Positions 25,511-34,441 of a DNA stretch of 64,000 nt are shown here, piece by piece. How positions within the stretch are numbered: the stretch's first letter is position 1; every line of letters begins with the position of its first letter. Source of the stretch: Streptomyces sp. BK340 (GTDB lineage: Bacteria > Actinomycetota > Actinomycetes > Streptomycetales > Streptomycetaceae); NCBI RefSeq assembly GCF_007827595.1, contig NZ_VISR01000003.1, forward strand, positions 248,001-312,000. The letters run 5' to 3'. The notes under the pieces were generated by a model. The model was not told the DNA's origin. It worked only from the letters and a program-made list of their open reading frames with translations, and did no database searches. The translations under genes and the position numbers were made by a program.

Positions 25511-27883
25511 TCAGGTGATCGCAAGGTCGGTGCGCAGCGGCCGGCCCTGCGCGGCCCGCCACACCGCGGCGGGCGTCAGCGGCATGTCGACATGGCGTAC
25601 GCCGAGCGGCTTCAGCGCGTCGACCACGGCGTTGACCACCGCGGCGGGCGAGCCCACCGTGGCGGACTCGCCGACGCCCTTGGCTCCGATGGGGTGGTGC
25701 GGGGAGGGGGTGACGGTCTCGCCGAGCTCCCACGAGGGGCATTCGACCGAGGTGGGCAGCAGGTAGTCCATGAACGACCCGCCGAGACAGTTGCCGTCCT
25801 CGTCGAAGGCGATCACCTGCATGAGCGCCATGCCGAGGCCGTCGGCGAGTCCGCCGTGCACCTGACCCTCGACGATCATGGGGTTGATCCGGTTGCCGCA
25901 GTCGTCCACGGCGACGAACCGGCGGACCTTCACCTGGCCGGTGCTCGCGTCCACGTCGACGACGCAGATGTACGCGCCGAAGGGGAAGGTGAGGTTCGGC
26001 GGGTTGTAGACGCAGCTGGCGTCCAGGTGGCCCTCGACGCCCTCGGGCAGTTCCAGGGTGGAGTGCGCGGCGAGCGCGATCTCGGTCATGGTCCGTCCCT
26101 GGTCGGGGTCGCCCGTGACGTACCAGCGGCCCTTCTCCCATTCCAGGTCGTCCGGGCTCACTTCGAGCATGGCTGAGGCGACGGTCTTCGCGCGTTCGCG
26201 CACCTTGCGGGCGACCATCGCGGCCGCCGCTCCGGACACCGGCGTCGAGCGGGATCCGTAGGTGCCGAGCCCGAACGGGGTCTGGTCGGTGTCGCCGTGC
26301 ACCACCTCGACGTCCTCGGGAGGGATGCCCAGTTCCTCGGCGACGATCTGCGCGAACGTAGTCTCGTGGCCCTGGCCCTGGGTCTGCACGGAGATCCGCA
26401 GGACCGCCTTGCCGGTCGGGTGGACCCGCAGCTCGGCACCGTCGGCCATGCCCAGGCCCAGGATGTCCATGTGCCCCCGCGGGCCCGCGCCGACCGCCTC
26501 GGTGAAGAAGCTGACCCCGATGCCCATCAGCTCGCCGCGCTCGCGCTTCTCGGCCTGTTCCCGGCGCAGGTCCTCGTAGTGCGCGATGTCCATCGCCAGC
26601 CGCAGGGCGCGCGGGTAGTCACCGGAGTCGTACTCCCACCCCGTCTGCGTCCGGTACGGGAACTGCCCGGGCCGCAGCAGGTTGCGCATCCGCAACTCGC
26701 CCGGGTCCATGCCGAGTTCGGCGGCGAGCACGTCGACCATGCGCTCGACCAGGTACACGGCCTCGGTGACGCGGAACGAGCAGGCGTAGGCGACACCGCC
26801 GGGCGCCTTGTCGGTGTAGACACCGGTCACGGTGCAGTGCGCGGCGGCCAGGTCGTACGAGCCGGTGAACACCCCGAAGAAGCCGGCCGGGAACTGCGTC
26901 GGCTGCGCGGTGGCGTTGAACGCGCCGTGGTCGGCGATCACCCGGACGCGCAGGCCCAGGATCTTCCCGTCCTTCGTCGCCGCGATCTCCCCGTGCATGT
27001 GGTAGTCGCGGGCGAAGGACGTGCTCATCAGGTTCTCCGAGCGGTCCTCCACCCACTTGACCGGCTTGCCGGTGACGATCGAACCGACGACCGCGCACAC
27101 GTAACCCGGGTAGATGCCGACCTTGTTGCCGAATCCGCCTCCGATGTCCGGGGAGATGATGCGTATCTTGTGCTCCGGGATGCCGGCCACCATCGCGTAC
27201 AGCGTGCGGTGGGCGTGCGGGGCCTGCGTGGTGGACCAGACCGTCAGCTTCCCGGTGATGGCGTCCATGTCCGCGACGGTGCCGCAGGTCTCCAGCGGCG
27301 CCGGGTGCACCCTCGGATACAGCATGTCCTGCGCCACCACGACCTCGGCGCCCGCGAAGACCTCGTCGGTGCGCTCCTTGTCGCCCGCCGACCAGTCGAA
27401 GATGTGGTTGTCCCGCTGCCCCTCCTTGTCGTCGCGGATCACCGGTGCGTCCGGCTCCATCGCCCGCAGGGCGTCGACGACCGGCGGCAGCGGCTCGTAC
27501 TCCACGTCGATCAGCTCGAGAGCGTCCCGCGCGGCGTAGCGGTCCTCGGCGACGACGAAGGCGACCTCCTGGCCCTGGAAACGCACCTTGTCGGTGGCGA
27601 GCACCGCCTGGGTGTCGTACGAGATCGTGGGCATCCAGGCCAGCCCGAGACCGGCCAGGGTCTCCCCGGTGATCACGGCCCTGACCTTCGGGTGCGCCTC
27701 GGCGGCGCTGGTGTCGATCGACACGATCCGGGCGTGCGCCAGCGGGCTGCGCAGTATGGCGCCGTGCAGCATGCCGGGCAGCCGTACGTCGTCGACGTAG
27801 GTCCCGTGGCCGCGGACGAACCGCGCGTCCTCCTTGCGGGGCATCCGGCCGAAACCGACCGGCCGTTCCTCGGTGGTCGTCAT
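25511..27883 (-). CDS. coxL: Aerobic carbon monoxide dehydrogenase, large (molybdenum) subunit, form I
   Basis: A 790-residue molybdenum hydroxylase. The form I signature AYXCSFR is present as AYACSFR at about residues 364-370; its Cys binds the copper of the Mo-S-Cu site. Other features are EDRSENLMST, DIGGGFGNKVGIYPGYV and the C-terminal GAKGVGESATVGSPAAV with the catalytic Glu. Form II and aldehyde-oxidase relatives lack the Cys motif, so this can be called a true CO dehydrogenase rather than a generic paralogue. It oxidises CO to CO2 and passes electrons through the CoxS iron-sulfur centres to FAD in CoxM and then to quinone. ATG overlaps the coxS stop. Confidence 0.96.
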   Translation of the reverse strand: MTTTEERPVGFGRMPRKEDARFVRGHGTYVDDVRLPGMLHGAILRSPLAHARIVSIDTSAAEAHPKVRAVITGETLAGLGLAWMPTISYDTQAVLATDKVRFQGQEVAFVVAEDRYAARDALELIDVEYEPLPPVVDALRAMEPDAPVIRDDKEGQRDNHIFDWSAGDKERTDEVFAGAEVVVAQDMLYPRVHPAPLETCGTVADMDAITGKLTVWSTTQAPHAHRTLYAMVAGIPEHKIRIISPDIGGGFGNKVGIYPGYVCAVVGSIVTGKPVKWVEDRSENLMSTSFARDYHMHGEIAATKDGKILGLRVRVIADHGAFNATAQPTQFPAGFFGVFTGSYDLAAAHCTVTGVYTDKAPGGVAYACSFRVTEAVYLVERMVDVLAAELGMDPGELRMRNLLRPGQFPYRTQTGWEYDSGDYPRALRLAMDIAHYEDLRREQAEKRERGELMGIGVSFFTEAVGAGPRGHMDILGLGMADGAELRVHPTGKAVLRISVQTQGQGHETTFAQIVAEELGIPPEDVEVVHGDTDQTPFGLGTYGSRSTPVSGAAAAMVARKVRERAKTVASAMLEVSPDDLEWEKGRWYVTGDPDQGRTMTEIALAAHSTLELPEGVEGHLDASCVYNPPNLTFPFGAYICVVDVDASTGQVKVRRFVAVDDCGNRINPMIVEGQVHGGLADGLGMALMQVIAFDEDGNCLGGSFMDYLLPTSVECPSWELGETVTPSPHHPIGAKGVGESATVGSPAAVVNAVVDALKPLGVRHVDMPLTPAAVWRAAQGRPLRTDLAIT

Positions 27884-28422
27884 GCCCGCACCTCCTCGCG
27901 GCCCGGCGCCGGCTCCTCACGGCCGGGTGCCGGCTCGGTGCCCGCGTCGGCGCTCTTCCGCCCGCCGCCGTGCTCGGCGGCCCAGCGGACGGAGCGCACG
28001 ATGTTCTCGTAACCGGTGCAGCGGCACACCTGTCCGGAGATCGCCTCGCGGATGTCCTCCTCGGAAGGATCGGCGTCGTGGTCGAGCAGCCAGCGGGCGG
28101 TCATCATCATTCCCGGCGTACAGAAGCCGCACTGCAGCCCGTGGCAGGCGATGAAGCCCTGTTGCACCGGGTCGAGTTCGGCCCCGTGCGCCAGGCCCTC
28201 GACGGTGCGCACCTCATGGCCGTCGGCCATCACCGCGAGCACGGTGCAGGACTTGACGGGCGTCCCGTCCAGCCAGACGGTGCACACCCCGCAGTTGGAG
28301 GTGTCGCAGCCCCAGTGGGTGCCGGTGAGTCCGAGTTCGTCGCGCAGAAGGTGCACGAGCAGCAGCCTGGGCTCCACGTCCCTCGTGTGCTGTTCGCCGT
28401 TCACGGTCACGGTGATCCGCAT
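27880..28422 (-). CDS. coxS: CO dehydrogenase small [2Fe-2S] subunit
   Basis: A 180-residue electron-transfer subunit from the ATG at 28422, with AGGAGG seven bases upstream. The N-terminal plant-type [2Fe-2S] ligands are in GCDTSNCGVCTVW plus the later SC, and the C-terminal cluster is in CGFCTPGMMM and CRCTGYENIV. The last 30 residues are an unusual tail with a short direct repeat (EPAPGRE twice), absent from most CoxS proteins, and rich in Gly, Pro and Glu. The preceding extension of the frame to 28446 has no ribosome site and is rejected. Confidence 0.95.
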   Translation of the reverse strand: MRITVTVNGEQHTRDVEPRLLLVHLLRDELGLTGTHWGCDTSNCGVCTVWLDGTPVKSCTVLAVMADGHEVRTVEGLAHGAELDPVQQGFIACHGLQCGFCTPGMMMTARWLLDHDADPSEEDIREAISGQVCRCTGYENIVRSVRWAAEHGGGRKSADAGTEPAPGREEPAPGREEVRA

Positions 28423-28423
28423 G

Positions 28424-29296
28424 TCACGCCTCCTGCCCCTGGGCACGTGCGGCGGCGGCGCGCAGCGCGCGCGTGGTCAGCTCCCCGGCCAGATGCCGCT
28501 TGTAGTCGACCGGGCCGCGCTGGTCGGCCGTCGGCCTGCACTCCTGCGCGGCGATCCGGCCCGCCTCGGCGAAGGCCTCGTCGTCCGGCCGTCCGCCGCG
28601 CAGGAAGTCCTCGGCCCGTTCGGCCACGAACCGTGGGGCCCCCACCGCGGTCAGGCCGATCCCGGCCTCGGTGACGGCCCCGCCGGAGATCTCCAGCACT
28701 GCTCCGGCGGCGACGACCGCCCAGTCGCCGACCCGGCGCTCGACCTTGCGGTAGGCGCTGGCGTGCGAGCGGATGGGCACGCGGATCTCCACGAGCAGCT
28801 CTGCCTCGTGCAGCGCGGTCTCGTACGGACCGAGGAAGAACTCCCTGATCGCGATGGTGCGTCTGCCGCCGGGCCCCTGGGCGACGAGGGTCGCCCGCAG
28901 TGCCGAGAACGCCGCGGACAGGTCCTCCGACGGGTCGGCCTGGCACAGCGAGCCACCCACGGTGCCGCGGTTGCGGACCAGCGGATCGGCGATGACCCGT
29001 TCCGCGTCCCGCAGGATGGGGAAGTGCTCGCCGACGACCGGTGAGGCGAGCAGCTCCGCGTGGCGGACCATGGCTCCGACGGCCAGGTCGTGCCCGTCCA
29101 CCCGGATGAGCGCCAGCTCGGTCAGGCCGTTGATGTCGATCAGGGCTTCGGGCTGGGCCAGCCGCAGCTTCATCATCGGCAGCAGGCTGTGTCCGCCCGC
29201 CACCACCCGGGCCTCGGGGCCGTACCGTGCGAGCAGTTCGACGGCCTGCTCGAGGCTGGTGGCCTTCTCGTACTGGAATGCAGCCGGTACTTGCAT
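28424..29296 (-). CDS. coxM: CO dehydrogenase medium (FAD) subunit
   Basis: A 290-residue FAD-binding subunit of the molybdenum hydroxylase family, ATG at 29296 with AGGAGG five bases upstream. FAD-binding motifs are AGGHSLLPMMK and the GTVGGSLCQADPSED loop; the C-terminal domain is the usual CO-dehydrogenase flavoprotein fold. It is the first gene of the cox operon and ends one base before the coxS start, so the three structural genes are coupled in M-S-L order, as in actinobacterial CO oxidisers. Predicted electron acceptor: membrane quinone. Confidence 0.94.
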   Translation of the reverse strand: MQVPAAFQYEKATSLEQAVELLARYGPEARVVAGGHSLLPMMKLRLAQPEALIDINGLTELALIRVDGHDLAVGAMVRHAELLASPVVGEHFPILRDAERVIADPLVRNRGTVGGSLCQADPSEDLSAAFSALRATLVAQGPGGRRTIAIREFFLGPYETALHEAELLVEIRVPIRSHASAYRKVERRVGDWAVVAAGAVLEISGGAVTEAGIGLTAVGAPRFVAERAEDFLRGGRPDDEAFAEAGRIAAQECRPTADQRGPVDYKRHLAGELTTRALRAAAARAQGQEA

Positions 29297-29369
29297 CGGG
29301 CCCTCCTGGATCGCTGTGCCCGTTGCTGCAGTGATGCTGCGCTCTTCCGTACCGGTCATGCAATGGGTG

Positions 29370-29387
29370 GATAAGCATTCACTTATC
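29370..29387. promoter_or_regulatory. Candidate LysR-type operator between coxM and its regulator
   Basis: Perfect inverted repeat GATAAG (29370-29375), six-base spacer CATTCA, CTTATC (29382-29387). It contains the TAAG-N6-CTTA form of the T-N11-A LysR box. It is 23 bp upstream of the LysR gene and 74 bp upstream of coxM, as expected for divergent control. Confidence 0.6.
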
Positions 29388-29409
29388 AGGCCGGAGGCGG
29401 GAAAATCGG

Positions 29410-30369
29410 ATGGTGACCGTCACGCAGCTCAGCAGCTTCGTGCTGGTTGCCCGGCTCGGTTCGGTGGGCGCCGCGGCGCGGGCTCTGGACGTGAGCGAGT
29501 CCGCCGTGTCGCAGGCGCTCGCCGCGCTGCGGACGCACTACGGCGATCCGCTCATCCGGCGCACCGGCGGCGGTGGGATGCGTCTGACACCCGCCGGGGC
29601 GCGACTGCTGCCGGTCGCGACGCGGATGGTCGCGCTGAGCGCGGATGCCGAGGCCGCGGTGCGGGCGGCCCGGGGTGCGCCCGACGAGCTGCGGGTCGTC
29701 GCCACGAGCACGCTGGCCGAGTTCGTGCTCCCGTCGCTCGTGGAGGCCTTCGCCAGTCGCTCGGGGCGCCGGACCGAGACCTCGTTCGGGGTGGCCTCCG
29801 GCAACGAGATCCGCGTACTGGTGGAGAACCGGCTGGCCGATGTCGCGCTCGGACCGTATCTGGGCGCGGCCCGCAGGGGCGAACTGGTCAGCGAGCCGCT
29901 GTTCCGCACCCAGCTGGTCGTGGTGACCGGCGCCAGGTCGCCGCGGCCGCCCGGTCCCCCGCCGCAGTGGTCGTGGCTGGTCGACTCCTCCGGGACCGAT
30001 CCGGACGCGGACTCCGGGCGGCTGCTGCGCCGGCTCCAGGTCGGCGAGGGACATGTGTGGGTGTTCCCCAACCAGGCCGCGACCTGGGCGGCCGCCGCCG
30101 AGGGCGCGGGGGTGGCACCGGCGCCGGCGCATCTGGTGTCGCCCCGCATCCTCCGGGACGAGCTGCGCATCCTGGAGACCCCGGCCACGCCGTCGGACGC
30201 CACGTGGCACGCCACCGTCCTGCGGCCGGAGCAGCGTTCGCCGGCCACCGACGCGTTCCTGCACTTCCTGCACACGCCCGCGGCGACCCGCGTCATGCGC
30301 GCGCCCGGCGCGGGAGTCCCGCCCTCCCGGTTCCGGCCCCCGGTGTACGTCACGCTCTGGGGCGCGTGA
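29410..30369 (+). CDS. LysR-family regulator, divergent from the cox operon
   Basis: A 319-residue regulator. N-terminal HTH: TQLSSFVLVARLGSVGAAAR, SESAVSQALAALRTHYGDPL. The effector domain follows (LRVVATSTLAEFVLPSLVEA). The ATG at 29410 is read with GGAGG twelve bases upstream, a little far; the GTG at 29413 is equally possible. LysR proteins are usually activators that respond to a small ligand. Its position and the palindrome in the gap make it the likely controller of coxMSL expression. Confidence 0.86.
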   Translation: MVTVTQLSSFVLVARLGSVGAAARALDVSESAVSQALAALRTHYGDPLIRRTGGGGMRLTPAGARLLPVATRMVALSADAEAAVRAARGAPDELRVVATSTLAEFVLPSLVEAFASRSGRRTETSFGVASGNEIRVLVENRLADVALGPYLGAARRGELVSEPLFRTQLVVVTGARSPRPPGPPPQWSWLVDSSGTDPDADSGRLLRRLQVGEGHVWVFPNQAATWAAAAEGAGVAPAPAHLVSPRILRDELRILETPATPSDATWHATVLRPEQRSPATDAFLHFLHTPAATRVMRAPGAGVPPSRFRPPVYVTLWGA

Positions 30370-30485
30370 GGGAGCAGACCGAGGCGCCGCACCCTGCGGA
30401 GCCCGGGTGAGCGAACGGGGCAGGCCCGCGACAGGCCCGGCTCCGGTACCGCCGCCGGATGATCACGGCGCCTACGCTCGGGTAC

Positions 30486-31448
30486 ATGGTTGAGCATCGC
30501 ATGGTTGACGTGAACGGCGTTCGGCTGCACATCGCCGAGCAGGGCGACGGCCCCTTGGTCGTGCTGCTGCACGGCTTCCCCGAGTCATGGCACTCCTGGC
30601 ACCACCAGTTCGGCCCCCTGGCCGCGGCGGGGTTCCGAGTCGTCGCCCCCGACCAGCGCGGATACGGACGCAGCGACCACCCCCACGATGTCGACGCCTA
30701 CACCATCCTCCACCTGGTCGGCGATGTCGTCGGACTGATCCACGCCCTGGGTGAGGAGAAGGCGTATGTCGTCGGGCACGACTGGGGTGCGCCGGTCGCC
30801 TGGCACACCGCCCTGCTGCGGCCCGACATGGTGCTCGGAGTGGCCGGCCTGAGCGTGCCGCCGCCCTTCCGCGGGCCCCAGCCTCCGCTGGCCGCCATGG
30901 ACCAGCTGTTCGGCGGCCGCTTCTACTGGAACTACTTCAACCGGCCCGGCGTCGCCGACGCCGAGCTCGCGAAGGACACCCGCACCGCTCTGCGGAGGAT
31001 CTTCTACTGGGCTTCCGGCGACGCTCCCGGCGCCGGCGAGGGCCGGCAGCCTCTGGTGGACCCCGAGCGCGGCTGGCTCGCGGCCATGACCGACCCCGAG
31101 GAACTGCCCGAGTGGTTCACCGAGGACGACCTCGACGCCCTCACCGAGAGCTTCTCCCAGGGCTTCACCGGGGCGCTCAACTGGTACCGCAACCTCGACC
31201 GCAACTGGGAACTGACCGCTGCGTGGCACGGCGCCGTCGTCACCCCGCCCGCCCTGTACGTCTACGGCGACCGTGACATCGTCCCCGCCTTCCCCGGCAC
31301 GCCCGAACTCATCGAGCGCCTGCCCGCCCTGATGCCCAACCTGCGGCGCGAGCCCCTCAAGCTGGCGGGCTGCGGCCACTGGACTCAGCAGGAACGCCCC
31401 GACGAGGTGAACGCGGCGCTCATCGACTTCCTCAGGGCGACTTCCTGA
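30486..31448 (+). CDS. Epoxide hydrolase of the alpha/beta-hydrolase fold
   Basis: A 320-residue enzyme. HGFPESW (oxyanion motif, 29-35), nucleophile Asp99 in VVGHDWGAP, cap-domain Tyr region (YWNYFNRPG, NWYRNLDRNW), the charge-relay acid in YGDRDIVP and the His in GCGHWTQQERP together fit epoxide hydrolase rather than haloalkane dehalogenase. I chose the ATG at 30486; the frame also has an ATG at 30501 and an earlier one at 30459, and none has a strong ribosome site. Its stop overlaps the 3' end of the decayed dehydrogenase on the other strand. Confidence 0.88.
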   Translation: MVEHRMVDVNGVRLHIAEQGDGPLVVLLHGFPESWHSWHHQFGPLAAAGFRVVAPDQRGYGRSDHPHDVDAYTILHLVGDVVGLIHALGEEKAYVVGHDWGAPVAWHTALLRPDMVLGVAGLSVPPPFRGPQPPLAAMDQLFGGRFYWNYFNRPGVADAELAKDTRTALRRIFYWASGDAPGAGEGRQPLVDPERGWLAAMTDPEELPEWFTEDDLDALTESFSQGFTGALNWYRNLDRNWELTAAWHGAVVTPPALYVYGDRDIVPAFPGTPELIERLPALMPNLRREPLKLAGCGHWTQQERPDEVNAALIDFLRATS

Positions 31449-31843
31449 AGTCGGGCGTGGCCACCACGTTGGCCAGGGGCTCTCCGGCCGTGTACCGGGC
31501 CGGCTGGGCGCGGACCAGCGCCAGTGCCCGGGGGGCGGAACGGCGAGGTGGTGGCGGCCGCGTGGGGGCTGATCAGGGTGCGGGGAGTCGTCCACAGGGG
31601 ACGCCCCGGCGGCAGCGGCTCCGGGTCCGTGACGTCGAGTGCCGCGCTCAACCGCCCGCTGCGCAGCTCGCCGACCAGTGCCGTGGTGTCCACGACCGGG
31701 CCACGGGCGATGTTGACCAGCAGGGCTCCGTCCCTCGTCCGCGCCAGGAAGCGTGCGCCGACCAGCCCTCGGGTCGCGTCCGTGAGCGCAGGCCATCCCG
31801 GAGGAAGACCGCCGAGGTCGGCCGGCGTGAACGGCAGCAGGAG
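31432..31843 (-). pseudogene. Decayed D-2-hydroxyacid dehydrogenase (internal deletion plus frameshift)
   Basis: On the minus strand the frame begins with an N-terminus-like piece (LLLPFTPADLGGLPPGW). It then jumps at about 31785-31795 directly into the C-terminal NAD-domain sequence ATRGLVGARFLARTRDGALL, VNIARGPVVD and LDVTDPEPLPPGRPLW. About 180 residues that normally lie between these are missing. Near 31528-31540 the frame shifts, and the normal C-terminus continues in another frame (ALALVRAQPARYTAGEPLAN) to the stop at 31432. Two independent lesions make it non-functional. It resembles the phosphoglycerate/hydroxypyruvate-reductase type common in Streptomyces. Confidence 0.8.
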
Positions 31844-31884
31844 TCGCTTTCACGCCGGTCGTCAGGGGAGAACGCCCCCCGAGG

Positions 31885-32925
31885 TCACCCCTCGTCACCC
31901 GCTCCACCGCGCTGCAACTCGGCGTCGGTGAGCCCCTCCAGCTCACCGTGGGTGTCCAGCCAGTACAGCAGGGCGACCGCGGGAAAGACCAGCACGAAGG
32001 CGACGAGGGTGACGAGCCCGAGCCAGCGCAGTGTGGTGTGCGCGCCCGCGCCCTCCGCGACGGTGAGTGAGGTCGGGATCAGGTAGGGGCGCTGGGCCAT
32101 GCCCCAGGCGATGACGGCCGACGCCACCACCGCGACCGCCGTGACCCGGGACCAGTCCGCGGACGGGCGGGTGAGCAGCCACGCGGTCGCGAGGGTGGTC
32201 AGGACCGCCACGCTCACGAAGACGAGGCCCACCCCGTGGGTGAGCCCGTGCCACACGTAGGGGGCGTCCCCGTGCGTGACGAACAGGGTGATCACGGCGA
32301 GTACGGCGACGACCGCCAGTGCCGCCAGCGCCCGCCGCCGGAAGTAACCGTCGAGGTCCGGCACGGAGAAGCGCCGGGCGTCGCCGGCCAGGAACACGGC
32401 CCCGAGCAGCGCCGTGGTCGCGATGGCGAGCAGGCCGAACAGCAGTGAGGTGGGGTTGGCCCAGGCGTCCGTCGACGCCGTCGCGGCCGCGGTCACCCGG
32501 CCCGAGGCCACTCCCCCGGCCGCGGCGCCCAGGAAGAACGGCGTCAGCAGCGAGGCGACGGCGAACATCGCACCGTACAGGCGCCGGCCGGCCAGCCTCG
32601 TCAGGGGCTTGCGCAGGGCGAAGCCGGCCCCGCGGAGCACGGTGCCCACGGCGGCCAGTGCCAGCGGCAGCCACATCGCCGTGAACACCCGCTGGAAGAA
32701 CACGGGAAAGCCCGTCCACATGATGACCAGCACGAAGATCAGCCAGACGTTGTTGACCTCCCACACCGGAGCCATCGCGTGGTCGATCAGCCATCGGGGG
32801 CGCTTGCCGCGTTCCGCTCCGCCGGCGGTCAGATCCCAGAAGCCCGCTCCGTAGTCGGTGCCGCCACCGCAGGCGTACGCGGCGACCGCGAGCAGCAGGA
32901 CGACCGCGATGACTCCGGCGATCAC
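31885..32925 (-). CDS. cydB: Cytochrome bd quinol oxidase subunit II
   Basis: A 346-residue integral membrane protein from the GTG at 32925, which overlaps the cydA stop (GTGA). It begins IAGVIAVVLLLAVAAYAC, has GGGTDYGAGFWDL and VWEVNNVWLIFVLVIMWTGF as in CydB, and about eight hydrophobic segments. With CydA it oxidises quinol and reduces O2 to water at high affinity without proton pumping. The CydCD assembly transporter is not in the window. Confidence 0.93.
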   Translation of the reverse strand: MIAGVIAVVLLLAVAAYACGGGTDYGAGFWDLTAGGAERGKRPRWLIDHAMAPVWEVNNVWLIFVLVIMWTGFPVFFQRVFTAMWLPLALAAVGTVLRGAGFALRKPLTRLAGRRLYGAMFAVASLLTPFFLGAAAGGVASGRVTAAATASTDAWANPTSLLFGLLAIATTALLGAVFLAGDARRFSVPDLDGYFRRRALAALAVVAVLAVITLFVTHGDAPYVWHGLTHGVGLVFVSVAVLTTLATAWLLTRPSADWSRVTAVAVVASAVIAWGMAQRPYLIPTSLTVAEGAGAHTTLRWLGLVTLVAFVLVFPAVALLYWLDTHGELEGLTDAELQRGGAGDEG

Positions 32926-34406
32926 GTCCGGCCCCCCTGGGACGAGCCGGTCGCTTCGCCTCCGGATCCGGGCGTGCCGGCGGACCCGACCGGGGAACGC
33001 GGCCCGTACGGCGTGTCCGTCTCCGGTGCCTCCCGCGGAGTCTGCGGTCCGCCCCGCTCGTCGGCGAGCCGCCAGCGTGCGCGCATCTTCAGCAGCACCG
33101 CCAGGAACGACCCGAAGACGAAGACGTACACCAGGACGACCAGCCCGAACATGATCCACAAGCTGGTGGAACGCGTCGACGTCACCGCTTCCGCGACACG
33201 CATGTTCTGGTAGACGATCCACGGCTGGCGTCCCACCTCGGTGGTGATCCAGCCGCATTCGACGGCGACGACGGAGGCCACGCCCGCGCACGCGGCGCCC
33301 CGGAAGAACCACGGGGAGGTGGGCAGCCGGCGGCGCCACAGCCACAGGACGCCGTACCAGAGGGCGAGCAGGATCAGCAGCGAGCCGATGAAGACCATGG
33401 TGTCGAACGCGAAGTGCGTGATGGTGGCCTCGGCAGGCGTCGGGCGGTCACCGGCCGGCACCGACGTGAGACCGGTGACCTTGGTGTCCGGGCGGAAACC
33501 GGCGAGGATCGAGTCGAGTTGGGGGATCTTGACACCGCCGGAGACCGCACCGTCGGGGTGCAGCCGGCCGTAGAGGTACTCCGGGACATGGGTGTCGGTG
33601 TTCCAGACGATCTCCATCGCGGCGAACTTCACCGGCTGCTTGTGGAACACCTGCCGGGCGATGGAGTCCCCGAGCATGAACTGCACCGGTGTGAGCACCG
33701 CGGCCAGCGTGAAAGGGATCGTGAAGCCGAGCCGGTGATACCGGTCCCGGCGCCCGCGCAGCCGGCCGACGGCGTAGACGCCGGCCACGACGTAGCCCGC
33801 CGTGACGAACATCGCCACGACGAAGTGCCAGTACTGCGGACCGAACATGGGCGTGAAGATCGCCTTCCAGATCTTCACGTCGACGGGATTGCCTGCGGCG
33901 TCCAGGGTGAAGCCCCGCGGGGTGTTCATCCACGAGTTGGCGGCCAGGATGCCGAAGGCGCCGAGCAGGGCCGCGAAGGGCAGGGGCAGTGCGAGCAGGA
34001 AGTGGGTGCGGGCGGGGAGCCTTCGCCATCCGTACAGATAGATGGCGATGAGGACGGCCTCCAGGAAGAAGGCCCATGCCTCGACCCCGAAGCCGATGCC
34101 GAAGACATCGCCCCACCTGCCCATCATGCCCGGCCACAGCAGCCCGAACTCGAAGGACAGCACGGTGCCGGTGACGACGCCGATGGCGAACTGGACCGCC
34201 ATCACCGCCGACCAGCGGCGGGCCAGCAGCAGGGCGGTCTCGTCGCCGCGGCGCAGGCCGTAGCCGTGCATGATCAGTGTGATCAGCGGCAGCGCCACGC
34301 CCAGCGGCACCAGGATGATGTGGGAGGCGAGGGTGAAGGCCATCTGGGATCTGGCCGGGAGCATCTGCGCCGGCGTGTCCGCCAGCAGGGTGACCGTGAA
34401 GTGCAT
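32922..34406 (-). CDS. cydA: Cytochrome bd quinol oxidase subunit I
   Basis: A 494-residue membrane subunit, ATG at 34406 with GGGAG six bases upstream. Conserved CydA features: RSQMAFTLASHIILVPLGVA near the N-terminus (haem b595 His region), EFGLLWPGMMGRWGDVFG, EAWAFFLEAVLIAIYLYGW, the quinol-loop region, and VAVECGWITTEVGRQPWIVY. The C-terminal 40 residues are a charged, proline-rich tail. Its nearness to the CO dehydrogenase cluster makes a CO-oxidising, bd-terminated chain attractive, since bd oxidases tend to tolerate inhibitory gases better than haem-copper oxidases, but no regulatory link is visible. Confidence 0.94.
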   Translation of the reverse strand: MHFTVTLLADTPAQMLPARSQMAFTLASHIILVPLGVALPLITLIMHGYGLRRGDETALLLARRWSAVMAVQFAIGVVTGTVLSFEFGLLWPGMMGRWGDVFGIGFGVEAWAFFLEAVLIAIYLYGWRRLPARTHFLLALPLPFAALLGAFGILAANSWMNTPRGFTLDAAGNPVDVKIWKAIFTPMFGPQYWHFVVAMFVTAGYVVAGVYAVGRLRGRRDRYHRLGFTIPFTLAAVLTPVQFMLGDSIARQVFHKQPVKFAAMEIVWNTDTHVPEYLYGRLHPDGAVSGGVKIPQLDSILAGFRPDTKVTGLTSVPAGDRPTPAEATITHFAFDTMVFIGSLLILLALWYGVLWLWRRRLPTSPWFFRGAACAGVASVVAVECGWITTEVGRQPWIVYQNMRVAEAVTSTRSTSLWIMFGLVVLVYVFVFGSFLAVLLKMRARWRLADERGGPQTPREAPETDTPYGPRSPVGSAGTPGSGGEATGSSQGGRT

Positions 34407-34441
34407 GGGTGTCTCCCGGTGGGCAGACGGACCGGGGCGAG

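Noticed and set aside
25511..27883. Treating coxL as a generic xanthine/aldehyde dehydrogenase
   Set aside because: The AYACSFR active-site loop and the coxM-coxS-coxL order with coxDE are specific to form I CO dehydrogenase.
29370..29387. Reading the GATAAG/CTTATC repeat as a terminator
   Set aside because: It lies between divergent starts, not after a gene, and has only six pairing bases with a six-base loop; an operator is more fitting.
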